From Thermoguttaceae bacterium (lineage in GTDB: Bacteria; Planctomycetota; Planctomycetia; Pirellulales; Thermoguttaceae), in NCBI GenBank assembly GCA_017405595.1, contig JAFRAC010000007.1:186001-250000 (forward strand): 64,000 nucleotides of DNA, written 5' to 3'. Under the pieces are notes generated by a model. The model saw nothing but the letters and a program-made list of their open reading frames with translations. It ran no database searches and had not been told where the DNA came from. Below, piece after piece: positions 32,234 to 45,373 of this stretch (position 1 is its first letter; each line of letters begins with the position of its first letter). The position numbers and the translations under genes are program-made.

Positions 32234-32267
32234 AACCGCTTTGTTGTCTAACAGAGCGGTTTTTTTC
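32234..32267 (+). terminator. Rho-independent terminator between the Cys-rich gene and ribE
   Basis: A 12-base stem AACCGCTTTGTT (32234-32245) / AACAGAGCGGTT (32250-32261), with one G-U pair and a 4-base loop, is followed by seven T residues. It ends 37 bases before the ribE ATG. If the promoter at 32170 drives ribE, this element would act as an attenuator in the ribE leader. Confidence 0.75.
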
Positions 32268-32303
32268 TGTCTTTAACGATCAAATCAGAAACGGGGCGAA
32301 TCG

Positions 32304-32903
32304 ATGTTTTCCGGAATTGTTGAAGCGCTTGGCGAAGTTGTAGCTGTCATCTCGGAACCGCCGGGGTGCAAAATCGTTGTGAAAGATGCCCGGATCGCGC
32401 CGCAGGTCGAAGTGGCCGACAGTGTTGCGGTCAACGGCTGCTGCCTGACGGTGATCGAGAAAGAGGACGAGACGTTCGCGTTTCAGGCCGGCCCCGAAAC
32501 ACTGGAACGAACCAACCTCGGCGAACTGAAAACCGGTTCTCCCGTGAATCTGGAACTGGCCCTGAAAGCGGATTCCCGGCTCGGCGGGCATTTTGTGAGC
32601 GGTCACATTGACGGACAGGCCACTCTGGTCAAAATCAACGATATGGGCGAATGGGCCGACTACTATTTCGAGATTCCTCAGTCGCTTGCCAAACAGATGG
32701 CGTCAAAGGGATCGGTTGCGGTCGACGGCGTTTCGCTGACCCTCGTCCGCTGCGAACCGAATCTGTTCAGCGTTGCCCTCATCCCCTATACGCTGAAAGT
32801 GACAACACTCGGCAGCCGGCAGATCGGCGATAAAGTCAATATCGAAACCGACATTCTCGCGAAATATGTTCAGCGCCTTGCCGAAGCCCAGCAGTGGGAC
32901 TGA
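32304..32903 (+). CDS. ribE: Riboflavin synthase alpha chain
   Basis: The 199-residue protein begins with the invariant MFSGIVE and has two lumazine-binding repeats. The first contains VNGCCLTV and RTNLG; the second contains HIDG, VAVDGVSLTLV and the HTL-like YTLKVTTLG, with NIETDILAKYVQRL at the end. Riboflavin synthase makes riboflavin from two 6,7-dimethyl-8-ribityllumazine molecules in the cytoplasm. No other riboflavin gene is nearby. The next gene, rsmA, starts 38 bases downstream. Confidence 0.95.
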   Translation: MFSGIVEALGEVVAVISEPPGCKIVVKDARIAPQVEVADSVAVNGCCLTVIEKEDETFAFQAGPETLERTNLGELKTGSPVNLELALKADSRLGGHFVSGHIDGQATLVKINDMGEWADYYFEIPQSLAKQMASKGSVAVDGVSLTLVRCEPNLFSVALIPYTLKVTTLGSRQIGDKVNIETDILAKYVQRLAEAQQWD

Positions 32904-32941
32904 GCCGCGGGCCGGGGAATCAGGAAAACGAGGTTCATCAT

Positions 32942-33868
32942 ATGACCGGTTCGTCTGAAAACCAAACACGTTCCTATCTGATGCGCCGTTTCGAGACGCT
33001 TGGGATTCATCCGCGCGGGAAGCTGGGGCAGAATTTTCTGATCGATTTGAACCTGCTTCGCCTCCTCTACGAATCGGCGCAGATCGATCAGAACGATGTG
33101 GTGCTTGAAGTCGGAACGGGAACCGGGTCCCTGACTTCCGCAATGGCCGACCGGGCGGCCGCGGTCATTACCGTCGAGGTCGACCCCATTATGCACGAAA
33201 TGGCGCGCCAAGAGCTTTTCGGCAAGAAGAACATTCGCTTTTTTTTGACCGACATTCTCGAAAACAAGAACCGGCTCAGCCAGGAGGTTCTCGAAGCGAT
33301 CCGCCAAGAGGTCGCGGCCGGGCCGGGGCGCCGGTTTAAGCTCTGCGCCAATCTCCCCTACGCGGCGGCAACCCCGTTGATTTCAAATCTTCTCCTTTCC
33401 GATGTTCCCCCCTGTTCGATGACCGTGACGATCCAAAAGGAATTGGCCGATCGTATTGCGGCCCGTCCGAAGACCAGCCATTACGGCGCCCTCGGCGTTT
33501 GGATTCAGGCGCTTTGTGATACAAGAATTGTCCGTGTCATGCCGCCGAGCGTCTTCTGGCCCCGTCCCAAGGTCGATTCCGCGATCGTGCAGATTACCGC
33601 CAACCCGAAGAAGCGGGCGCGAATCGCCGATTTGCGCTTCTTTCACCAGTTCGTCCGCGCAATCTTCTTCCACCGCCGGAAATTCCTGCGTTCGGTCCTC
33701 TGCAGCGCGTTTAAAGGAAAGCTCGAAAAGCAGGCCGTCGACGGCGTCATGGAAAAACTCGGACTCGGCGAAACCGCGCGCGCCGACGCGCTGCCGGTTG
33801 AGACGATCATCCGGCTTTCCGATCAGTTCCGCGAACTTCTTCCCGAAGAAAAGCGGGAGATTCTCTGA
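32942..33868 (+). CDS. rsmA: 16S rRNA dimethyladenosine transferase RsmA/KsgA
   Basis: I place the start at ATG 32942, with GAGG about 8 bases upstream, not at the in-frame ATG 32894 that overlaps ribE. The 308-residue protein has the KsgA landmarks: KLGQNFLID, the SAM-binding VLEVGTGTGSLT, the VEVD acidic loop, the catalytic NLPY and the FWPRPKVDSAIV block. The enzyme dimethylates two adjacent adenines near the 3' end of 16S rRNA. It probably shares a transcript with ribE. Confidence 0.95.
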   Translation: MTGSSENQTRSYLMRRFETLGIHPRGKLGQNFLIDLNLLRLLYESAQIDQNDVVLEVGTGTGSLTSAMADRAAAVITVEVDPIMHEMARQELFGKKNIRFFLTDILENKNRLSQEVLEAIRQEVAAGPGRRFKLCANLPYAAATPLISNLLLSDVPPCSMTVTIQKELADRIAARPKTSHYGALGVWIQALCDTRIVRVMPPSVFWPRPKVDSAIVQITANPKKRARIADLRFFHQFVRAIFFHRRKFLRSVLCSAFKGKLEKQAVDGVMEKLGLGETARADALPVETIIRLSDQFRELLPEEKREIL

Positions 33869-33978
33869 TACGGAGAATGGCGGCGGTTCCTTGCTCTTTT
33901 CCCGGAACGGGATTTTCGCGCGCCCCTTTTGCGTAACGCCGAAGCCGAACGCAGCTCTCCGGTATTTCCGCCGGGCGG

Positions 33979-34830
33979 CTAGAGTATTTGGACCGCGGCC
34001 CCGGCAAGGCGTTCCGGGGAAAAGAGACTGAGGGCATCAAGGAGACGGATACGGAACGAAGCCGTTCCCCCGCCCGCCGCACGGACCGATTGCGCCGCGT
34101 AACCCCCGCAAAGGCTCATCATCGCAAAACATGCCGAGACCGCATTCCAGGGATCGGTCTCTTCGGCTAAAAACGCTCCGCACAGTGCGCTGAGCATGCA
34201 TCCGCAGCCGGTGATGCGCGCCATCATCGGATCGCCTCCGCCGACCGCGCAGGTGTGCCGACCGTCGCTGATGATATCGACGGGGCCGGAAACGGCGACG
34301 ACACACCGCCATCGGCGGGCGAGCTGCGCGGCCCATTCGGCGCTTTCGGTCATCCGGTCGGGATGAACCAGTGCGGCCGGGTCGGCGTCAACTCCCCGGC
34401 TTTCTGCGGTGCAGCCCGCCAAAGCAAGAATTTCAGAGATGTTTCCGCGGACAACGGCCGGATGAAAACCGTTCAGGAGCGAGAGCGCCGATTCGGTCCG
34501 CAGGCGCGATGCCCCCGCGCCGACGGGATCGAGAAGAACAGGCTTGTTTAACCGGTTTGCGGTTTCGGCGGCGCGGCGCATCGAAACCAGAGACGTTTGC
34601 CGGAGTGTTCCGATATTCAGAACCAACGATCCGGCGATGGAGGTGATGTCATCCATTTCTTCCGGTTCGTCGGCCATGATGGGCGCGGCGCCGGCGGCCA
34701 GGAGAGCATCGGCACACCAGCCGGCGGTAACATAATTTGTGATACAGTGAACGACCGGCGAAAAGCGGCGCACCTTTCGGACCGCATTTTCCCAAAGGGG
34801 AAACGGCGGAAGGTTTTTCTGACAGTTCAT
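33979..34830 (-). CDS. thiM: Hydroxyethylthiazole kinase ThiM
   Basis: The 283-residue protein matches ThiM: VHCITNYVTAGWCADALLAAGAAPIM and DEPEEM near the N-terminus, LDPVGAGASRLRT, and the kinase loop ITGCGCMLSAL with the catalytic-type Cys. ThiM phosphorylates the thiamine thiazole alcohol in salvage. Its start overlaps the xylB stop as TGATG, so the two are co-translated. The 110-base gap to rsmA, which is convergent, contains only a short stem (CCCG-GAA-CGGG). Confidence 0.93.
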   Translation of the reverse strand: MNCQKNLPPFPLWENAVRKVRRFSPVVHCITNYVTAGWCADALLAAGAAPIMADEPEEMDDITSIAGSLVLNIGTLRQTSLVSMRRAAETANRLNKPVLLDPVGAGASRLRTESALSLLNGFHPAVVRGNISEILALAGCTAESRGVDADPAALVHPDRMTESAEWAAQLARRWRCVVAVSGPVDIISDGRHTCAVGGGDPMMARITGCGCMLSALCGAFLAEETDPWNAVSACFAMMSLCGGYAAQSVRAAGGGTASFRIRLLDALSLFSPERLAGAAVQIL

Positions 34831-36362
34831 CAGAGTTCACCCGACATCTTTTTAAAGTCGTCTTTCAGCGCCGGATAGAGACGGTGCCAGACCGGATAGT
34901 GATTGTCGTAGAACCGCGCGGCGGCGGGATCGGGTTCAATGCCGCTGACCGCCGAGACTGCCTTTTCACACGCCTCGGCGATTCCGGGATAGACACCGCC
35001 GCCGACCGCCGCCAGCAGGGCGACGCCGTAAGCCGGGCCTTCGTCGGTATTGACCGTTGTTACACGGCGGCCGAAGACGTCGGCCTGCATTTGCCGCCAG
35101 AACGGAGACTTCGACCCGCCGCCGGAGGCGCGGATCTCGTCGACCGGAACGCCCAGTTCGCGGAAGATCTCCAGGGAATCGCGCAAAGAGTAGGTGACTC
35201 CTTCCATCAGCGCGCGGACGAGATGGCCGCGGCGGTGGTTCAGGTGAAGTCCGATAAAGGCGCCGCGGGCGTCGGGATCGGCATGGGGGGTCCGCTCGCC
35301 GCTCAAATAGGGGAGGAAGTAGAGCCCCTCGGCGCCGGGAGGGGTTTGCGCCGCTTCCTTTGTCAGCCAGTCGTACACATCGGCTCCCGCCTTTTCGGCT
35401 TCGGCTCTTAACTCGGCGCAGAGCGCGCCCCGGAACCATTGCAGCGAACCGCCGCTGCAGAGGCTGACCCCCATCATGTGCCATTTTCCGCGGACGGCGT
35501 GGCAGAATGTGTGGACGCGTCCGTTCGGGTCGATCTTGATGCTGTCGCTGTGGACGAACATGACCCCGGAGGTTCCGATCGATGTCGAGAGGAGACCGGT
35601 TCTGGCGATCCCGTTGCCGACCGCGCCGGCGGCACAGTCTCCCGCCCCCCCGACGACGACGCAATCAGTTGTCAAACCCAGTTCTTCGGCCGCGGCGGCG
35701 GTGAGTTTTCCGGTCACGTCTTCCGATTCAAAAACCTCCGGCAGAAGCGAGAGGTCGAGTTCCAGCGCGTCTAACAGCGGTTTCGACCAGCGGCGGTTGG
35801 CGACATCCAAAAGAAGAGTGCCGCTCGCGTCGCTGACTTCGGTGGCGAATTCGCCGGTCAGGCGGCGGCGGATCTCGTCTTTCGGCAGGAGCACCTTCAC
35901 GGTCCGGGAGAAGGATTCCGGTTCGTTTTTGCGCAGCCAGAGAATCTTCGGCGCGGTAAAGCCGGTCATGGCCGGGTTCGCGGCGAGACGAATCAGTTCG
36001 GCCCGTCCCCCGACCGCGTTTTCGATCTCCGCGCATTCGGCGACGGTCCGCTGATCATTCCACAGGATTGCGGGGCGAATGACCTTTCCTGCGGCATCGA
36101 GGAAAACCGAACCGTGCATCTGTCCCGAAAGTCCGATCCCGCGTACGGCCGAAGGGGCGATTCCGGCCGAGGCCGTCACTTGGCGGACGGTCTTCACCAC
36201 GGCGCTGTACCAATCGTCGGGATTCTGTTCGCTCCAAAGGGGGCGGGGAGCGAAACAGGGGTATTCGGCGCTGGCTTTGCCGATGATGGTTCCGTCTTCG
36301 CGAATGGCGAGAGTCTTGGTGCCGGAGGTGCCGATATCGATTCCTAAAAAAACGGTTTCCAT
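34830..36362 (-). CDS. xylB: Xylulokinase XylB
   Basis: The 510-residue FGGY kinase has GIDIGTSGTKTLAI at the N-terminus, SGQMHGSVFLD, ILWNDQRT, and GAGDCAAGAVGNGI and GTSGVMFVHSD in the second domain. The length and order match XylB, which phosphorylates D-xylulose. Glycerol kinase is excluded by the MHG motif. AAGGAG lies 9 bases before ATG 36362, and a near-consensus promoter lies just upstream. It is the first gene of the xylB-thiM pair. Confidence 0.92.
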   Translation of the reverse strand: METVFLGIDIGTSGTKTLAIREDGTIIGKASAEYPCFAPRPLWSEQNPDDWYSAVVKTVRQVTASAGIAPSAVRGIGLSGQMHGSVFLDAAGKVIRPAILWNDQRTVAECAEIENAVGGRAELIRLAANPAMTGFTAPKILWLRKNEPESFSRTVKVLLPKDEIRRRLTGEFATEVSDASGTLLLDVANRRWSKPLLDALELDLSLLPEVFESEDVTGKLTAAAAEELGLTTDCVVVGGAGDCAAGAVGNGIARTGLLSTSIGTSGVMFVHSDSIKIDPNGRVHTFCHAVRGKWHMMGVSLCSGGSLQWFRGALCAELRAEAEKAGADVYDWLTKEAAQTPPGAEGLYFLPYLSGERTPHADPDARGAFIGLHLNHRRGHLVRALMEGVTYSLRDSLEIFRELGVPVDEIRASGGGSKSPFWRQMQADVFGRRVTTVNTDEGPAYGVALLAAVGGGVYPGIAEACEKAVSAVSGIEPDPAAARFYDNHYPVWHRLYPALKDDFKKMSGEL

Positions 36363-36410
36363 GGTTGTCCTGCTCCTTTTTGCGCGTGTGAGTGAAAAAA
36401 CTTTCTACTG

Positions 36411-36439
36411 AGTATATATTTCGCTCTTTCACCCGTCAA
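36411..36439 (-). promoter_or_regulatory. Predicted promoter of xylB-thiM
   Basis: On the minus strand TTGACG (36439-36434) and TATACT (36416-36411) are 17 bases apart, with a leader of about 45 bases. It is one of the best consensus matches in the window. Confidence 0.7.
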
Positions 36440-36527
36440 GTTTCAGAAGGTTCCGGCGTTTGCCCGCAGGCGGGGAGGGAGAGGCGGACACCGTTTGGAA
36501 AAAGCCGCCTCGCGTGATTTTCGCGGC

Positions 36528-36555
36528 TTGCTTTCTTCTTAAATTCGGGTAAAAT
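36528..36555 (+). promoter_or_regulatory. Predicted promoter of the diadenylate cyclase gene
   Basis: TTGCTT at 36528-36533 and TAAAAT at 36550-36555 have a 16-base spacer, with GG before the -10 box. The leader would be about 170 bases. Confidence 0.5.
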
Positions 36556-36734
36556 AAAGAGCGCGTATTTCTTTTCGGAGCCGCGATCTTCCGGTAATGG
36601 CCGGAAGGCGGCGTGTGAGGCCGAAAATCAAAGGAAAACCTGTCCGGCGCCTTTGGGCGGGCTTCAATCCTGCGGCGGGTGAATGAAGCGTCCGGCGGTC
36701 AATGATATTTGGGGGGGCGAAGGGAGCGGTTTTT

Positions 36735-37703
36735 GTGGAAAATTTAAAGTTCAGCGAAGGTCTTCTCAAATCGATCGAAACCTCTCCCCATTTAAAGGGT
36801 TACCTGACAGCTTCCCAGGTGATGATCCTTGTTGAAGCGCCTCTGGATTGGGGAAGGCTGAAGAAGGCCGCGCCCGACGCCAAATTCATCATTGCGGTCA
36901 CAAAACAAGAGTTTCTGATGGGGGCGGAAACCGCCGGCTATAAGGCGTTCAGTGTTCAGGATAAAATCGCCTATTCCGAAGAGGAAGGCCTTTCCAAAAA
37001 GGATATTCTGCAGCGGGCGGTTCACGAATTGGCGGTGAAGCGGATCGTTCCTTCAGGCGCGAATCTGGTGATTCTCTACTCCTGCTTCGATCCGACGGTG
37101 ATCGACTCGATCAGCCTTGTCAAACTCGATGAACATCAGGACAGGCTCGACTGGCAGAAGCTCCGCAAACTCGACACAACCATTTCGCCGAAGACCATTC
37201 GGCTGGTCGTGGAGCTGGCCGTAAGTATCGGCCGCGAGGGGCGGGAAGGGAAAAAGGTCGGTACAATGTTCGTGATCGGCGATACCAAAAAGGTGCTTGC
37301 CAACAGCCGCCCCATCGGGTTTGATCCTGTCCGCGGATATACATGCAAAGAGCGCGATCTCTCGGACGCGCGGGTTCAGGAGGGGATCAAAGAAGTCGCC
37401 CAGCTCGACGGCGCGTTTGTCATTTCGCGCGACGGCATTGTCCGCGCCGCCTGCCGCCTGGTCAACGCTCCGACGGCGACGGTTTCCCTCTCGAAGGGGC
37501 TCGGCACGCGTCATTGGGCGGGGGCCGCGATCAGCAAGGTGACCGACGCTCTCGCGGTGGTGGTCAGCCAGACAAACGGATCGGTCCGCATTTTCCAAAA
37601 GGGGGTCAGTGTTCTTTTGATCGAGACCCAGGCCCGCCACCTGACCATTTGGCGCGAACACGAGAAAGAAGAGCCGATGTTCGATTATTCGTCGAACAAC
37701 TAG
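36735..37703 (+). CDS. dacZ: DacZ-type diadenylate cyclase (PK-like domain plus DAC domain)
   Basis: GTG 36735, with GGGAG 8 bases upstream, is preferred to ATG 36702, giving 322 residues. The N-terminal ~170 residues look like the alpha/beta C-terminal domain of pyruvate kinase (VMILVEAP, FIIAVTKQEF). The C-terminal part is a DisA_N/DAC domain with DGA at 225-227 and LSKGLGTRHWAGAAIS, in which the usual RHR motif reads R259-H260-W261. PK-like plus DAC is the layout I associate with archaeal DacZ. DAC enzymes make cyclic di-AMP, which controls osmolyte transport. It precedes a CstA-family transporter by 54 bases. Confidence 0.82.
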   Translation: MENLKFSEGLLKSIETSPHLKGYLTASQVMILVEAPLDWGRLKKAAPDAKFIIAVTKQEFLMGAETAGYKAFSVQDKIAYSEEEGLSKKDILQRAVHELAVKRIVPSGANLVILYSCFDPTVIDSISLVKLDEHQDRLDWQKLRKLDTTISPKTIRLVVELAVSIGREGREGKKVGTMFVIGDTKKVLANSRPIGFDPVRGYTCKERDLSDARVQEGIKEVAQLDGAFVISRDGIVRAACRLVNAPTATVSLSKGLGTRHWAGAAISKVTDALAVVVSQTNGSVRIFQKGVSVLLIETQARHLTIWREHEKEEPMFDYSSNN

Positions 37704-37757
37704 CGCGCCGCTACCGGTTCGCTTACCAGAAATCCGGTTTGAGAAGAAGAGTTTAAC

Positions 37758-39353
37758 ATGCATCTGTTTTTATTCGGCCTTGTGGTTTTATTCCTCGGCT
37801 ATCTGGTCTACGGGAGATATATCGAGGGGATTCTCAAGCCGGACGACCGTCCGACTCCGGCCGTGACAAAGGCCGACGGTGTCGATTATGTCGTTTTGCC
37901 GCGATGGAAAAACGCCCTGATTCAGCTGTTGAATATTGCCGGCATCGGTCCGGTGATCGGCGTGATTCTCGGTATTAAGTTCGGGTCAGTCGTTTTTCTG
38001 ATTATTCCGGTCGGCTGTATTTTCGGCGGTGCGGTACACGACTTTGTCGCCGGCATGATGTCGCTGCGGGGCGGCGGCTCGAATCTGCCGACCCTGGTCC
38101 GCGAGAATTTGGGGCGCGGTTTCTCGCCGTTCTTTACCTCCATTGTGACGATTCTTCTGATTCTGGTGGTCACCGTCTTCATTAACGTTCCCGCCAGTCT
38201 GACGAACGCTCTTTTAAAGACCCCCGTTCAAACGATGGAACGGGAATTCTCCGCCGACGCCGATACGTCCGAAGCTGATCTTTCCTCAGGGCCGAACCCC
38301 GTGGTTTTGAAGACTTCGTCTTTTTTACGCGGTATCGGCTTTTCCGAAGCCGTTCCCGAAAAAATCGATTTCTTCTGGGCGGTGGTTCTCCTGATCTTTC
38401 TCTATTACATCGTGGCGACCCTTTTCCCCGTCGATGCGATTATCGGGCGCTTCTACCCGATTTTCGGAGGGATTCTCCTTTTAGGAACGGTTGCCATCAT
38501 GGCGTCGCTCCTGGTCTACAGTAATGTCGATAATGACGTTTTGGTCGAAACCGAGGCTTTCCACCGCTATGCCGCCGAGAAAATGCCGCCGTTGATTCCG
38601 TGCCTTTTTGTGACGATCGCCTGCGGAATCCTTTCCGGTTTTCACGCGACCCAGGCGCCGATCATCGCCCGGACGATCGGCACCGAACGGGAAGCCAAAT
38701 TCGATTTCTACGGGATGATGATTGCCGAAGGGGTGATCGCCATGGTGTGGGCGGCCGGCGCGCTTGCCGTTTACAATCTGTTTCCGGAATACCTCTCGAA
38801 AAGCGGAACAGACACCCTCTCGAAAATTACCGGCTTTTTCCTCGGACGGGGGGTGGGGGGGATTACCATTGCCGCGGTGGTGATTTTGGCGGTGACCAGC
38901 GGCGATACTGCGCTCAGGTGCCTGCGCCTGAGTATTGCGGAATCGTTAAACATTTCCCAAAAATCACTCAAAGCCCGGCTCTTAACCGTGTCTCCCTTTA
39001 TCGCGGTGGTGTCAGTGCTTCTTTTCTGGTCGAATCAGAGTCCCAAATCGTTCGGGGAACTGTGGAACTATTTCGCGTGGGGGAACCAGGTTCTCGCCTC
39101 CGCCACCCTGATGGCCGCCACGGTCTGGCTCAAAAGGCAGGGGAAGAACAGCGCCATCACGTTCTGTCCCGGCTTGTTCATGACGTTCATCGTCATTTCG
39201 TTTATTCTCTGGACAAGCAAACCGCATGGCGGTCCGGTCGGCTTCGGTCTGCCGATCAAAACCGCCTACATTTCGGCGGCGGTTCTGACCTTGATCATCG
39301 GCGTCATCGTTCAGAGAATCGGTTCCCGGCCGAAAACTCCGGCCAGCAGGTAG
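37758..39353 (+). CDS. CstA family carbon starvation/peptide transporter
   Basis: The 531-residue polytopic membrane protein has the CstA signatures: the N-terminal LVYGRYIE, LNIAGIGPVIGVILGIKFG, GAVHDFVAGMMSLRGGG and FHATQAPIIARTIGTE. There are about 13 hydrophobic segments. CstA-type proteins take up peptides or pyruvate during carbon limitation. This one is shorter than E. coli CstA and lacks the long C-terminus. It follows the diadenylate cyclase gene closely and may be co-transcribed. Substrate is unknown. Confidence 0.88.
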   Translation: MHLFLFGLVVLFLGYLVYGRYIEGILKPDDRPTPAVTKADGVDYVVLPRWKNALIQLLNIAGIGPVIGVILGIKFGSVVFLIIPVGCIFGGAVHDFVAGMMSLRGGGSNLPTLVRENLGRGFSPFFTSIVTILLILVVTVFINVPASLTNALLKTPVQTMEREFSADADTSEADLSSGPNPVVLKTSSFLRGIGFSEAVPEKIDFFWAVVLLIFLYYIVATLFPVDAIIGRFYPIFGGILLLGTVAIMASLLVYSNVDNDVLVETEAFHRYAAEKMPPLIPCLFVTIACGILSGFHATQAPIIARTIGTEREAKFDFYGMMIAEGVIAMVWAAGALAVYNLFPEYLSKSGTDTLSKITGFFLGRGVGGITIAAVVILAVTSGDTALRCLRLSIAESLNISQKSLKARLLTVSPFIAVVSVLLFWSNQSPKSFGELWNYFAWGNQVLASATLMAATVWLKRQGKNSAITFCPGLFMTFIVISFILWTSKPHGGPVGFGLPIKTAYISAAVLTLIIGVIVQRIGSRPKTPASR

Positions 39354-39456
39354 AGCGCGTCTGCGGAGCGTTTCCGTACTGCCGTTGGTTCGCGTTTGCC
39401 TCTTTCGGGGGGAACGCGTCCTTTTCCGTTTGGTCTCTCCCCAAGAGAAGATTCCC

Positions 39457-39485
39457 TTGAAGGAAATCGTGAAATCGGGTAAATT
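39457..39485 (+). promoter_or_regulatory. Predicted promoter of the DapA-family gene
   Basis: TTGAAG at 39457-39462 and TAAATT at 39480-39485 are 17 bases apart, with GGG before the -10 box, about 85 bases before the start codon. Confidence 0.5.
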
Positions 39486-39568
39486 CATTTCGGTTTTTTC
39501 CCGCGTTTTTTCGGCCGAAAGTTTTCACCAAAAGGGAAGGGCGGGGCATTTTTGAAAGAAAGGGTTGT

Positions 39569-40498
39569 GTGGTGTCAGAGAAACAAAAGCATTTCGGCGG
39601 GGCGATTCCCGTTCTCGTTACCCCCTATACCGACCGGCATGCTGTCGATCCTCCCGTGGTGAAAGAACTCGCGGCCCGGCTGGCCCGGTACGACTGCGAC
39701 GGTCTTTTTGTGGCAGGTTCGACCGGCGATATGCCGTTTCTTTCGATTGACGAGCGGGTTCAGATCCTCAAAGCCGCCCGTGAGGGGCTCCCTTCACAGA
39801 CGGTTCTCTACGGCGGGATCGGCGATTTCGCCCTGCAGGACCACTGGGTCAACGCCCGCCGTTTTGCCGATGTCGGTGTCGACGCGGCGGTGGTGATGGC
39901 GCCGATCATCTTCTTTGTGGTCAACCAGTCCGAACTTTACGAATATTTCCGCGCGATCGCCGACAACTCGCCGATTCCGATTGTGCTGTACCACCACATG
40001 CGCGTCACCACGCCGATCGAGCCGGAAACGGTTCTCCGCCTGGCCGACCACCAGAACATTATCGGGATGAAAGAGACCGGAGCGACGGTCGACCGGACCT
40101 ACAAGATGCTCGAACTTCTCGGCAAACGGGATGACTTCTTCCTTCTGCAGGGGCGGGAAGCGTTTCTCGAGGAATCGTATCGTGCCGGAACCAACGGCTG
40201 TGTTGCCGCGCTGGCCGGTCCGGCGCCGGAACCGTTCGTCGGAATGGATCACTGCTGGCGGGACGGCGACGAAGAAAACTTTAAAAAGCACCTCGAAATG
40301 GTCAACCGCCTTTGCGGCCTGTTCGATATCATGCCCGCCGATTCCTTCTCGTATTTCACCTATACGCTCAAAAAGATGTTCGAATACCGCGGCTGGATGG
40401 ATAACTCCCGCGTGCGTACCGAAGGGTTCAATCCCCCGGCCGAATATGACGCCCTGATCAGGGAAAAACTCGAAGAGCTCAATTTCCCGAAAGAGTGA
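39569..40498 (+). CDS. DapA/NanA family lyase (dihydrodipicolinate synthase-like)
   Basis: The 309-residue TIM-barrel protein starts with GTG at 39569, or at the adjacent GTG 39572; a GAAAGGG precedes both. It shows GGAIPVLVTPYT, the GSTGD motif in place of GTTGE, and the Schiff-base lysine K168 in IIGMKETGA. The barrel tyrosine region reads VLYHHMRV instead of the YNVP form. These changes suggest a sugar-acid or keto-acid lyase rather than a true DapA. It stands alone between its own promoter and a bidirectional terminator. Confidence 0.82.
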   Translation: MVSEKQKHFGGAIPVLVTPYTDRHAVDPPVVKELAARLARYDCDGLFVAGSTGDMPFLSIDERVQILKAAREGLPSQTVLYGGIGDFALQDHWVNARRFADVGVDAAVVMAPIIFFVVNQSELYEYFRAIADNSPIPIVLYHHMRVTTPIEPETVLRLADHQNIIGMKETGATVDRTYKMLELLGKRDDFFLLQGREAFLEESYRAGTNGCVAALAGPAPEPFVGMDHCWRDGDEENFKKHLEMVNRLCGLFDIMPADSFSYFTYTLKKMFEYRGWMDNSRVRTEGFNPPAEYDALIREKLEELNFPKE

Positions 40499-40578
40499 TC
40501 CGGTCTTATCGGGCCGGGGCCGAAGGGGAGCGCCGACCGGCGGCGTTCCCTTTCGTACAAAAAACGAACTCTGTAATG

Positions 40579-40623
40579 AAAGAGCCCCGTCTTGTCACCT
40601 TGCTGATAAAACGGGGCTCTTTT
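40579..40623. terminator. Bidirectional terminator between the DapA-family gene and rpoC
   Basis: A perfect 12-base inverted repeat AAAGAGCCCCGT (40579-40590) / ACGGGGCTCTTT (40611-40622) lies in the gap between two convergent genes. Short T tracts follow on both strands. Confidence 0.75.
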
Positions 40624-40646
40624 GAGAAATCCGGCCGGAAAGGCTT

Positions 40647-45161
<4,515 letters not shown>

Positions 45162-45290
45162 AGCCTGATACTCCTTAGATTGCGGTTAGCATCATGCCCG
45201 GCCCCGCATGCGCGCTTGGCGCGGTATTGAGGGGCTTTACGGGCAGATAGCGCCGAGTAATCGTAAAACGGGGAATAAAACCAACATGTC

Positions 45291-45319
45291 ATCATACCAC
45301 AACCCGGTAAAGACGGCAA
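45291..45319 (-). promoter_or_regulatory. Predicted rpoC promoter
   Basis: On the minus strand TTGCCG (45319-45314) and TATGAT (45296-45291) are 17 bases apart, with GG before the -10 box. It predicts a ~125-base leader between the rplL terminator and the rpoC GTG. Confidence 0.6.
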
Positions 45320-45346
45320 GGGGTGGCAGATGGACAAAAACCGATA

Positions 45347-45373
45347 AAAAAGCCCGCACAAGGCGGGCTTTTT
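45347..45373 (-). terminator. Rho-independent terminator after rplL
   Basis: AAAAAGCCCGC / GCGGGCTTTTT forms a perfect 11-base stem with a 5-base loop and a T tract on the minus strand, 24 bases past the rplL stop. It separates rplL from rpoC. Confidence 0.9.

Larger units (their letters stand above)
36363..36734. other. Divergent control region between xylB and the diadenylate cyclase gene
   Basis: The gap holds two promoters pointing outward. It also holds an inverted repeat AAGCCGC...GCGGCTT (about 36502-36529) whose right arm touches the -35 box of the rightward promoter. No coding frame is credible in it. Confidence 0.5.
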
